Program-made: the position numbers and the translations under genes
Assembly: GCF_001865245.1 (NCBI RefSeq)
Contig: NZ_MKXB01000047.1
Coordinates: forward strand, 1 to 38,324
Source: Streptomyces sp. CC53
GTDB taxonomy: Bacteria > Actinomycetota > Actinomycetes > Streptomycetales > Streptomycetaceae
Length of the DNA: 38,324 nt
Direction of reading: 5' to 3'
Notes under the pieces: model-generated
The model's input: the letters and a program-made list of their open reading frames with translations, nothing else
What the model was told of the DNA's origin: nothing
Database searches by the model: none
In this document: positions 23,045 to 30,241 of the stretch, one piece after another
Numbering within the stretch: position 1 is the stretch's first letter
Layout of the letters: the number at the start of each line of letters is the position of its first letter

Positions 23045-23781
23045 GCGATCTCACGGCCCTTCGCGAGGTCGTCGTGGTTGTCGATCTCCACCCAGCGGAC
23101 GTCTCCGATGGGCGCCGTGTCGATCCGGAAGCCGCGGTCGACGAGCTCCTGGTAGCCGTCCTCGTAGTAGAGGTCGGGGTCGCGCTCGAAGGTGGTCCTG
23201 AGCGCGTCGGCGAGGTCGGCGGCGGCGGCCGGCTCGATGAGGGTGACGCCGATGTACTCGCCGGTGGCGGCGGCCGGGTCCATGAGCTTGGTGATGCGGC
23301 GCACGCCGCGGCCGTCCTCGGCGACGACCTTCATCTCCTCGTCCGCGAGGGACTTCACCGTGTCGAGGGCGAGGATGATCCGCCGGTCACCGCCGCGGGC
23401 CGCGAGCAGGGTCTGCTCGACGGAGACGGGGTGCACGGTGTCGCCGTTGGCGAGGATGACGCCCTCCTTGAGGATGTCCCGGGCGCACCACAGGGAGTAG
23501 GCGTTGTTCCACTCCTCGGCCTTGTCGTTGTCGACGAGGGTCAGCTTCAGCCCGTACTTCGCTTCGAGGGCGGCCTTGCGCTCGTAGACGGCCTCCTTGC
23601 GGTAGCCGACGACGACGGCGGCCTCGGTGAGGCCGACCTCGGCGAAGTTGCCGAGGGTGAGGTCGAGGACGGTGGTGGAGCCCGTTCCCTCGGGGTCCAC
23701 GGGCACGAGGGCCTTCGGAAGCGTGTCGGTGTAGGGGCGCAGACGCCGTCCGGCACCGGCTGCCAGTACGAGGCCGATCAT
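23032..23781 (-). CDS. LicC-like sugar/alcohol-phosphate nucleotidyltransferase
   Basis: This 249-aa Rossmann-type NTP transferase has the signature VLAAGAGRRLRPYTDTLPKAL at its N-terminus, VVVGYRKEAV, the EWNNAYSLWCA motif and VILANGDTV with the metal Asp. NNAYSL is typical of phosphocholine and inositol-1-phosphate cytidylyltransferases rather than glucose-1-phosphate enzymes, so CTP is the likely nucleotide and a CDP-alcohol the product. ATG 23781 overlaps the upstream gene by 4 nt (ATGA) and the stop lies inside the dehydrogenase gene. In context it should activate the phospho-alcohol made by the adjacent dehydrogenase. The substrate is inferred. Confidence 0.88.
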   Translation of the reverse strand: MIGLVLAAGAGRRLRPYTDTLPKALVPVDPEGTGSTTVLDLTLGNFAEVGLTEAAVVVGYRKEAVYERKAALEAKYGLKLTLVDNDKAEEWNNAYSLWCARDILKEGVILANGDTVHPVSVEQTLLAARGGDRRIILALDTVKSLADEEMKVVAEDGRGVRRITKLMDPAAATGEYIGVTLIEPAAAADLADALRTTFERDPDLYYEDGYQELVDRGFRIDTAPIGDVRWVEIDNHDDLAKGREIACLY

Positions 23782-25823
23782 GCGGTTTCTCCTTCGTCGT
23801 GTACGGCGGGTGCTCCGGCGGACACCCAGAAGCGGACGGACTCCGCGAGGCCCACCAGTGCGAGGGCTCCGGCGAGGGCGGTGAGCGCCAGGGTGAAGCG
23901 GTCACCGCCGTCGCCGGGGCCGCCCGTCGCGAAGAGGACCGCCAGGACCACCACGAGGAGGGTGCGGCCGTCGTGCCCGCCGAGGGTGCGCACCAGCCAG
24001 GCGGGCGGCGCCCCGGTGCCGCCGCGGATGCGGTAGACCGTGTCGTAGTGATGGTAGGCGACCGCCGCGACCAGCCCGAACGCCGCGGGCAGGGCGCCCG
24101 GGGCGCCCGACCGGGCGGCGAGGATCAGGACCGTGAGGTACTCGGCGGCACGGAACAGCGGGGGCACCAGCCAGTCCAGGGGGCCCTTGAGGGGGCGGCC
24201 GACCGCGGTGGCGGACGTCAGGACGTACACCACGGCACCGAGGAGCACGGCGTTGCCGAGGGGAGCGAGGGCCGCGCCGATCAGCAGCCAGGCGGCGCCC
24301 GCCGCGGCGATGAGGGTGCGGGTGGCGGCCGGCGGGAAGGAGCCGCGCGCGGCCTTGGAGAGCAGTTCGGCCAGGGGGCCGCTGTCGGCCAGGTCGGCGA
24401 GGGCCTGGGCGGCGCGGTCGGTCCTGTGGGCCTTGCGGGTCAGCGAGCGCAGCACCCGCCCGGCGGTGGTGTAGCAGGCGGCGAAGGCGCAGCCGGCGAG
24501 CAGGGCGTAGAAGACGGTGCGGGGCGTGGTGAGCGCGGTGAGCACCGCGATCATCGCCCAGCGCTCCCCGATCGGCAGGATGATCATGCGGCGGATCCAG
24601 ACGGTCCAGCCGACGCTGTCGAGCCGGTCGGAGAGGGCCGCGGTCGGGCTGGTGTTGGCGGTGGCGTCGTGGTTGGCCTCGTTGAACGAGAAGTCCACGA
24701 CGTGGCGGCAGGTCTGGAGCACCATCGCGCCGAGGGCGAGCGCCCACACGTCGTCCCCGCCGCGGGCGGCGCCGAGGGCGAGACCCGCGTAGTAGGCGTA
24801 CTCCTTGACGCGGTCGAAGGTGGCGTCGAGCCAGGCGCCGAGCGTCGAGTACTGGAGGGAGTAGCGGGCGAGCTGGCCGTCCGCGCAGTCCAGGACGAAG
24901 GAGAGGAGGAGCAGGAGGCCCGCCGCGACGAACCCGCCGCGCGTCCCCGTGGCCGCGCAGCCGGCCGCGGCGAGCGCGGTCAGCAGGGACGCGGTGGTGA
25001 CCTGGTTCGGGGTGAGGCCCCTGCGTGCGCACCAGCGGGCGAGGTAGCGGGAGTGGGGGCTGATGAAGAACGTGGTGAAGAACCCGTCGCGGGACTTCAC
25101 GGCGGCCCTGAGCCGGACGGCCTCGTCGTCGACCGCGGCGACGGCGTCCCGGGTCTCCTTGCGGGCCTGCGGGCCGGTCGGCACCGCGGCGACGAGCGAG
25201 CCGAGCACGGGCCGGTGCACGGCGGTGCCGTCGGCGTCGAGGCGCGCGGCGAGCAGGTCGGGGAGGGAGTCGTCCGGCGCCGCGGGGCGGGCGCCCGAGC
25301 CGTCCGCGTCGGCACCCGGGGAACCGGAGACGCCGGTGTCGGAGGGGTCGGCCTCGGTGCGGGTCGCGGTGCCGGCCGGGGCCGCCCCGTCCGTGCCGGT
25401 GGCGGCCGCCGGGGCGGTGCTCGTGGCGGCGGACGCGTCGGTGCCGGCAGTGGCCGCCGTCTCGGCGCGGCCCTGCGGGGGCGCCGCGGACGCCCTGGGG
25501 CGCACCGGCCCGCCGCCGGGCTCCTCCGCCAGGGCGGCCAGGGCGCGGGTGAGCGCCGGTCGGGCCGCGGGCTGGGCGGTGAGGGCGCCGGGGGCGGCGG
25601 CGGCCGGGAACCGGGGGTCCGTCAGAGCCAGGCGCAGGGCGTGGACGTGGCCGACGAAGCGGGGGTCCACGAGGGCGACCCGCTGCCCGGCCGGTACGGA
25701 GGCGAGCAGAGCGGCCGTGCCCTCGGCGCCGTCGGCGGTGCGGACGTCGAAGCCCAGCGACCGCAGATCGCCCTCAAGCGGCGATCCGGGGACCGGAGGA
25801 CCGGTGAGGATGGCGGTCGACAG
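23778..25823 (-). CDS. Large membrane CDP-alcohol transferase with DUF5941-like regions; CTG start
   Basis: This protein is 681 aa from a CTG start. An N-terminal soluble domain (1-100; STAILTGPPVPGSPLEGDLR) of unknown role is followed by a low-complexity Ala/Thr/Gly linker (about 101-186), a short helical part, a CDP-alcohol transferase core with the full motif D312xxD315GxxAR...G...D333xxxD337, and a C-terminal multi-helix membrane region that I associate with DUF5941. The reading frame is open and family-like back to CTG 25823, which has AAGGAG 9 nt upstream and an in-frame TGA just before. No ATG/GTG/TTG occurs in frame until GTG 25670, inside the N-terminal domain. It is the first gene of the seven-gene operon and overlaps the nucleotidyltransferase by 4 nt. 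Confidence 0.85.
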   Translation of the reverse strand: MSTAILTGPPVPGSPLEGDLRSLGFDVRTADGAEGTAALLASVPAGQRVALVDPRFVGHVHALRLALTDPRFPAAAAPGALTAQPAARPALTRALAALAEEPGGGPVRPRASAAPPQGRAETAATAGTDASAATSTAPAAATGTDGAAPAGTATRTEADPSDTGVSGSPGADADGSGARPAAPDDSLPDLLAARLDADGTAVHRPVLGSLVAAVPTGPQARKETRDAVAAVDDEAVRLRAAVKSRDGFFTTFFISPHSRYLARWCARRGLTPNQVTTASLLTALAAAGCAATGTRGGFVAAGLLLLLSFVLDCADGQLARYSLQYSTLGAWLDATFDRVKEYAYYAGLALGAARGGDDVWALALGAMVLQTCRHVVDFSFNEANHDATANTSPTAALSDRLDSVGWTVWIRRMIILPIGERWAMIAVLTALTTPRTVFYALLAGCAFAACYTTAGRVLRSLTRKAHRTDRAAQALADLADSGPLAELLSKAARGSFPPAATRTLIAAAGAAWLLIGAALAPLGNAVLLGAVVYVLTSATAVGRPLKGPLDWLVPPLFRAAEYLTVLILAARSGAPGALPAAFGLVAAVAYHHYDTVYRIRGGTGAPPAWLVRTLGGHDGRTLLVVVLAVLFATGGPGDGGDRFTLALTALAGALALVGLAESVRFWVSAGAPAVHDEGETA

Positions 25824-26135
25824 ACGAACTCACTCCTTGGAGCAGAAAGGGCCGGGCGCGCGCAGGGGCGCGTCGGCAGAGGCTATCGGATGCCCGGAAG
25901 CCGGAGTTCACCGAGGTTTGGCCGCCGCGACGGCGGGCAGGGGCGGCACGATCATCATCGTCGATCAGCCGCCCGAGCGACAAACCGTGATCGTCGCACC
26001 TTCCGACCTGGACACGTATCCGCAGGTCAGAGCATATGACAACGGTGTTCAGCATCAGCTTGCACATACCCCCCACCCGTAGTTGACTGACCGGCGACCG
26101 GGACCGGGGACCGACCGAGGTGGAGGCGACTTCTC
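25824..26135. promoter_or_regulatory. Divergent promoter region: CDP-alcohol operon / CDF exporter
   Basis: This 312-nt gap lies between two divergent genes. The part from about 25950 to 26080 is less GC-rich and carries short inverted elements, including GATC-N9-GATC around 25955 and a TGACAAC/GGTGTTCA pair near 26037-26051, about 85 nt before the exporter start. The latter loosely recalls ArsR/SmtB-type operators (TGA...TCA). No gene is seen; an open frame crossing it on the minus strand lacks family features. Confidence 0.4.
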
Positions 26136-27077
26136 ATGGGCGCTGGGCACGACCACGGGCACGTGCACGGAGGGGCGCCGCCCGCGGGGACCGCGGGGTC
26201 CGCGCACCGGTGGCGCCTGCGGATCGCGCTGTCGATCACCCTGTCCGTGATGGTGGTGGAGATCATCGGCGGCGTCCTCGCGAACTCGCTCGCGCTGATC
26301 GCCGACGCGGCCCACATGGCGACGGACGCCGTCGGCCTGGCGATGGCGCTGGTCGCCATCCACATCGCCAACCGCCCTCCGACCCCGAACCGCACGTACG
26401 GGTACGCCCGGGCCGAGATCCTGGCGGCGCTGGCGAACTGCCTGCTGCTGCTCGGTGCCGGCGGTTACGTCCTGTACGAGGCCGTGCAGCGGTTCGTCAC
26501 CCCGGCGGAGACCAAGGGGGGCCTGGCGATCCTCTTCGCCGTGGTCGGCCTCGTGGCGAACGTCGTGTCGCTGTCGCTGCTGATGCGGGGCCAGAAGGAG
26601 AGCCTGAACGTGCGCGGCGCCTATCTGGAGGTGCTCGCGGACGCGCTGGGGTCGGTGACGGTGATCGTCGCCGCGGGGGTCATCCTGCTCACCGGCTGGC
26701 AGGCGGCCGACCCGATCGCGTCCCTGGTGATCGGCCTCATGATCGTGCCGCGTACGGTGAAGCTGCTGCGGGAGACGCTGGACGTGCTGCTGGAGGCCGC
26801 ACCGAAGGGCGTGGACATGACCGAAGTGCGCTCGCACCTGCTGGCCCTGCCGGGGGTGCGGGACGTGCACGACCTGCACGCGTGGACGATCACGTCCGGG
26901 ATGCCCGTGCTGTCGGCGCACGTCGTCGTCGACGCGCCCGCACTGGAGGGGCCGGGGCACGAGAAGATGCTGCACGACCTCCAGGAGTGCCTGGTGGGCC
27001 ACTTCGACGTGGAGCACTGCACGTTCCAGCTGGAGCCGACCGGCCATGCCGCGCACGAGGCGCACCTCTGCCACTGA
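26136..27077 (+). CDS. Cation diffusion facilitator metal exporter (CzcD/ZnT type)
   Basis: This 313-aa membrane antiporter exports Zn2+ or similar divalent metal ions. It has a His-rich N-terminus (GHDHGHVHGG), six transmembrane helices, the TM2 metal motif HMATD (HxxxD) and the TM5 motif EVLAD, where Glu replaces the His of the usual HxxxD. A C-terminal cytoplasmic domain (about 210-313) has HDLHAWTITSGMPVLSAHV and ends in a His/Cys-rich tail (HCTFQLEPTGHAAHEAHLCH). ATG 26136 is preceded by GGTGGAGG about 7 nt upstream. It is followed by a perfect 14-bp terminator and so is a single-gene unit. Confidence 0.95.
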   Translation: MGAGHDHGHVHGGAPPAGTAGSAHRWRLRIALSITLSVMVVEIIGGVLANSLALIADAAHMATDAVGLAMALVAIHIANRPPTPNRTYGYARAEILAALANCLLLLGAGGYVLYEAVQRFVTPAETKGGLAILFAVVGLVANVVSLSLLMRGQKESLNVRGAYLEVLADALGSVTVIVAAGVILLTGWQAADPIASLVIGLMIVPRTVKLLRETLDVLLEAAPKGVDMTEVRSHLLALPGVRDVHDLHAWTITSGMPVLSAHVVVDAPALEGPGHEKMLHDLQECLVGHFDVEHCTFQLEPTGHAAHEAHLCH

Positions 27078-27084
27078 GCGCTGC

Positions 27085-27126
27085 GCACGCCGCCGTCCGC
27101 TCGGCCGGGAGGGGACGGCGGCGTGC
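27085..27126 (+). terminator. Terminator of the CDF exporter gene
   Basis: Perfect 14-bp arms (27085-27098 and 27113-27126, GCACGCCGCCGTCC and its complement) enclose a 14-nt loop. The hairpin begins 8 nt after the stop codon. Confidence 0.85.
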
Positions 27127-27259
27127 GGGTGGGGGGCGTGAGCGCGGCGGCCCACGTCCCTGGGCGGGTGAACGGCGTGTGAGGTGTGCCGACAAGCCGC
27201 TTATGTGCGGCAGACTGTGGAATGCCCCACAGGGCCGAGAACCGATGCGAAGGATGGTT

Positions 27260-27865
27260 ATGCCGACCACACCTGCCACCGCGACGCACAGCTCCCCGGA
27301 CGGGACGCCGGACGGAGCAGCGCCCGCGATCATGCTCGAACTGGTCGACGAGAACGGCAACACCATCGGCACCGCCGAGAAGCTCTCCGCCCACCAGGCG
27401 CCCGGGCGACTGCACCGGGCGTTCTCCGTCTTCCTCTTCGACGAGGAGGGCCGGTTGCTGCTGCAGCGGCGGGCGCTCGGGAAGTACCACTCCCCCGGCG
27501 TGTGGTCGAACACCTGCTGCGGCCACCCCTATCCGGGGGAGGCGCCGTTCGCGGCCGCGGCCCGGCGGGTGCACGAGGAGCTCGGGGTGTCGCCGTCGCT
27601 GATGGCCGAGGCGGGCACGGTGCGCTACAACCACCCGGACCCGGCGTCCGGCCTGGTGGAGCAGGAGTACAACCACCTCTTCGTCGGCATGGTGCAGGCG
27701 CCGCTGAGGCCGGACCCCGAGGAAGTCGAGGAGACGGCGTTCGTGACGGCGCAGGAACTTGCGGAGCGGCACGCCTCGGCTCCGTTCTCCGCGTGGTTCA
27801 TGACGGTGCTGGACGCGGCGCGCCCCGCCGTCAAGGAGCTGACGGGGGCCGCGGGCGGCTGGTGA
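27260..27865 (+). CDS. idi: Isopentenyl-diphosphate delta-isomerase, type I
   Basis: This 201-aa Nudix-fold isomerase interconverts IPP and DMAPP for isoprenoid synthesis. The catalytic Cys is C87 in SNTCCGHPYPGE and the catalytic Glu is E136 in EQEYNHLF. ARRVHEELGV is the Nudix-like metal-binding helix. I chose ATG 27260 because GAAGGA lies 5 nt upstream; in-frame ATGs at 27245 and 27254 are too close to that site. Residues 1-24 are a Thr/Pro/Asp-rich extension. It serves the hopanoid operon nearby as well as other isoprenoids; in S. coelicolor the gene is also near the hopanoid cluster, as I recall. Confidence 0.95.
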   Translation: MPTTPATATHSSPDGTPDGAAPAIMLELVDENGNTIGTAEKLSAHQAPGRLHRAFSVFLFDEEGRLLLQRRALGKYHSPGVWSNTCCGHPYPGEAPFAAAARRVHEELGVSPSLMAEAGTVRYNHPDPASGLVEQEYNHLFVGMVQAPLRPDPEEVEETAFVTAQELAERHASAPFSAWFMTVLDAARPAVKELTGAAGGW

Positions 27866-28088
27866 GCCCGCCGACCACGCCTCGGGCCGTGCCCGCAGGC
27901 AGCGGCCCGGCGTTCCCCGCCCGCGCGCGACGGTCCCGGCTCCGCGGCAGGCGGCCCGCGTCACCGGGGTCGCGTCCGCCTTGAGGTGAGCGGCACGGCG
28001 ACGGCCGCCTCCCCGGGCGCTGCCGCAGGGCGCCGCCGCGTGCCCGCACCGGACGACGACGCCGGCCGCCGCCGCGCGGGGCCGTGGG

Positions 28089-28107
28089 GCCGCACCTCCG
28101 GTGCGGC
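28089..28107 (-). terminator. Hairpin after the anti-sigma-like ATPase gene
   Basis: GCCGCACC-TCC-GGTGCGGC is a perfect 8-bp stem with a 3-nt loop. It starts 5 nt beyond the TAG stop of the minus-strand gene and may also stop transcription from idi. The 27866-28088 stretch holds no gene. Confidence 0.7.
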
Positions 28108-28112
28108 AACCG

Positions 28113-28592
28113 CTACAGCGGCAGCGCCGCCCAGATGATCTTGCCGCCGGTCGCCGTGCGCTGGACGTCGCAGGTGCCGCCCGCCTCCCGGGTGATCTCA
28201 CGGACGAGGAGCAGTCCCCGCCCGCCCGTCTGCGCGGCGTCGGTCTCCAGCGCTTTCGGACGGTACGGGTGGCTGTCCTCCACGGAGACCCGGACCCAGT
28301 CGGCGCTGATCGCCACCTCCACCGCCAGCTGCGGGGAGAGCAGCGCCGCGTGCCGTACGGCGTTGGTCACCAGCTCGGAGACGATCAGCAGCAGGCCCTG
28401 GACGATGTCGTCGCGGGCCGGAACCCCCTGCCCGTGCAGCAGCTCGCGTACGGCGTGCCGGGACTGCGGCACGGAGGCGTCCACCGCGGGTGCGGTGAAG
28501 CGCCAGACCCCTTCGTACGACGGCGGCCGGGCCGGGTCACCTGCCTGGCCGTCCCCGGTCCGACGCTCACCCTCGTGCTCGATTGTCGCCAC
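28113..28592 (-). CDS. RsbW/SpoIIAB-like ATP-binding protein (HATPase_c_2)
   Basis: This 159-aa GHKL ATPase of the anti-sigma-factor kinase type is abundant in streptomycetes. The N box is LIVSELVTNAVRHA, the G1 region VRVSVEDSHP and the G2 region TGGRGLLLVREITREAGG. The DxGxG of classical histidine kinases is degenerate (VEDSHPY), as common in these stand-alone proteins. GTG 28592 is the most plausible start, though without a clear ribosome site. A TTG at 28640 extends the frame by 16 residues. The target sigma or anti-anti-sigma factor is not in this window. It lies head to tail downstream of the HdeD-family gene, 92 nt away. Confidence 0.85.
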   Translation of the reverse strand: MATIEHEGERRTGDGQAGDPARPPSYEGVWRFTAPAVDASVPQSRHAVRELLHGQGVPARDDIVQGLLLIVSELVTNAVRHAALLSPQLAVEVAISADWVRVSVEDSHPYRPKALETDAAQTGGRGLLLVREITREAGGTCDVQRTATGGKIIWAALPL

Positions 28593-28684
28593 GGGTCGAG
28601 TGTTGGGCCAGGGACGCCAGGGCCGGGCAGGCGACCGCAAGTGTCATGCTTCTGAAGGGTTGCGACCGCTTGCGATCGGTTCTC

Positions 28685-29347
28685 TTACTCTTTCGATCGG
28701 TCTGGGCGGGGCGTCGGGGCAGGGCCGACCGGACCTTCCGCGGTGCCGTCCTCGCCCTCCTGCCCGGCCATCTGCTCGGAGACCAGCCCCACGATCCGGC
28801 GGCCGCCGACGCCCATGGCGATCAGGCCGAGCCCGTCGAAGAGCAGGGCCAGCGAGAAGAAGGTGCCCAGCACGTACAGGCTGCTCTCCGGCCAGTTGAA
28901 CAGGACCAGCAGGCCCAGCAGGACGCCGAAGGCGCCCTGGAGCAGCGTCCAGCCGAACTGCGGGCCGCGCACCACCACGCTGCCCACCAGGCGGAACAGA
29001 CCGCCGGTCAGGAACAGCAGGGCGGCGAACATGGTGAACGCCTCGGCGGACTCCTGCGGGTGGCGGATGACGACGAACCCCGCCGCGATGTTCAGCGCCG
29101 CCACCACCACGGCCAGCCAGAAGAAGCCGGTGCCCCGGGACTGCACGGCGTGCAGCAGCCCGACGACACCCCCGATCAGCAGCAGCCACCCGAAGAGCAG
29201 CATCGACGTGAGGGTGGCCAGCCCGGTGTAGACCAGGCCGAAGACACCGCCGATCGCCAGGATGAACCCGAGCAGTGCCAGCCAGCCGAAGCTGCGGCTC
29301 AGCCTGCGGCCCGCACGGGCCGGGTCGTCGCGGGTGGTACGGGCCAT
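28685..29347 (-). CDS. HdeD-family (DUF308) membrane protein
   Basis: This 220-aa protein has six transmembrane helices arranged as three similar pairs (FGWLALLGFILAIGGVFGL, SMLLFGWLLLIGGVVGLLHA, FFWLAVVVAALNIAAGFVVI and so on), the DUF308 pattern. Family members such as E. coli HdeD are linked to acid stress, but the biochemical role is unknown. The C-terminus is hydrophilic and Pro/Glu-rich. ATG 29347 has GAGGCG upstream. It is divergent from the crotonase gene with an 83-nt gap. Confidence 0.9.
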   Translation of the reverse strand: MARTTRDDPARAGRRLSRSFGWLALLGFILAIGGVFGLVYTGLATLTSMLLFGWLLLIGGVVGLLHAVQSRGTGFFWLAVVVAALNIAAGFVVIRHPQESAEAFTMFAALLFLTGGLFRLVGSVVVRGPQFGWTLLQGAFGVLLGLLVLFNWPESSLYVLGTFFSLALLFDGLGLIAMGVGGRRIVGLVSEQMAGQEGEDGTAEGPVGPAPTPRPDRSKE

Positions 29348-29430
29348 CAGAGCGCCTCGCTTCCTCGGTCGTTGCTCGCGGCGCCCCCTTCTTGATCGTA
29401 CGGTCGCGGTCTCCGGATAGCATCCGGCGC

Positions 29431-30174
29431 ATGGAGCCGCAGCTCACGCACCGCGTCGCCGACGGTGTCGCCACCGTCGTCATCAGCAACCCCGCCAAGC
29501 GCAACGCCATGACCGCCGCGATGTGGCGGCGGATGCCCGGGCTCCTCGCGGAGCTGGCCGTCGACCCCGGGGTGCGGGCCCTGGTGCTGACCGGCGACGG
29601 GGACACGTTCTGCGCCGGGGCGGACATCTCCACGCTGCGGCGGCCGGGCGACGAGCAGCAGGCCCTCGCCGTGCGCGCCGAGGAGGCACTCGCGGCGTTC
29701 CCCAGACCGACGCTGGCCTCCGTGCGCGGCTACTGCGTGGGCGGCGGGTGCCAGCTCGCCGCCGCCTGCGACCTGCGGTTCGCCGAGGAGGGGGCACGCT
29801 TCGGCATCACCCCGGCCAAGCTGGGGATCGTGTACGGCGCCTCCTCCACGCGGCGCCTGGTCTCGCTGGTGGGCCCGGCCACCGCCAAGTACCTGCTGTT
29901 CTCCGGCGAGCTCGTCGGCGCCGAGCGGGCACTGCGGACCGGCCTGGTGGACGAGGTGCTGCCGCCCGGGCAGCTCGACGGGCGGGTGGACGCCTTCGTC
30001 CGGGTGCTGCTGTCCCGGTCCCTGCTGACGCAGATGGCGGCCAAGGACTTCGCGGACGGCCGGACCGGCCGGGCGGGGCACTGGGCGGAGGAGGCGCACC
30101 GGAGCGGTGACCGCGAGGAGGGCGTGACGGCCTTCCTGGAACGGCGGCCGCCGCGCTTCACGTACCCGGGCTGA
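29431..30174 (+). CDS. Crotonase-fold protein (enoyl-CoA hydratase/isomerase family), catalytic Glu pair missing
   Basis: This 247-aa crotonase-superfamily protein has oxyanion-hole segments FCAGADISTL (about 60-69) and VRGYCVGGGCQLAAACD (98-114), both intact, so CoA-thioester binding is likely. The two glutamates that do hydration in rat enoyl-CoA hydratase are absent: GGGCELA is GGGCQLA here (Q108), and the second site reads GITPAKLGIVYG with no Glu. A hydratase is therefore unlikely; isomerase, decarboxylase or hydrolase activity is possible. ATG 29431 starts the conserved sequence; TAGCAT 12 nt upstream may be a -10 box, giving a very short leader. The neighbour downstream is the SCO6745-family gene. 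Confidence 0.88.
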   Translation: MEPQLTHRVADGVATVVISNPAKRNAMTAAMWRRMPGLLAELAVDPGVRALVLTGDGDTFCAGADISTLRRPGDEQQALAVRAEEALAAFPRPTLASVRGYCVGGGCQLAAACDLRFAEEGARFGITPAKLGIVYGASSTRRLVSLVGPATAKYLLFSGELVGAERALRTGLVDEVLPPGQLDGRVDAFVRVLLSRSLLTQMAAKDFADGRTGRAGHWAEEAHRSGDREEGVTAFLERRPPRFTYPG

Positions 30175-30214
30175 GCCGCGCCGGCGGCCGGGTGGCCGGA
30201 ACCCTACTGGCCCG

Positions 30215-30230
30215 TACCGACCAGTCGGTA
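30215..30230 (+). promoter_or_regulatory. TetR-type operator before the SCO6745-family gene
   Basis: TACCGACCAGTCGGTA has two perfect 7-bp arms around CA. This is a classical TetR-family operator shape (TACCGAC-N2-GTCGGTA). It ends 11 nt before the ATG at 30242, so a bound repressor would block the promoter or early elongation. The regulator is not known; the TetR gene at 2143 is 28 kb away. Confidence 0.6.
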
Positions 30231-30241
30231 AGGTGCCGGGT

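Noticed and set aside
23799..26039. 746-codon plus-strand frame opposite the CDP-alcohol transferase
   Set aside because: Low-complexity Gly/Arg/Glu composition mirrors the opposite gene; it has no motif or ribosome site.
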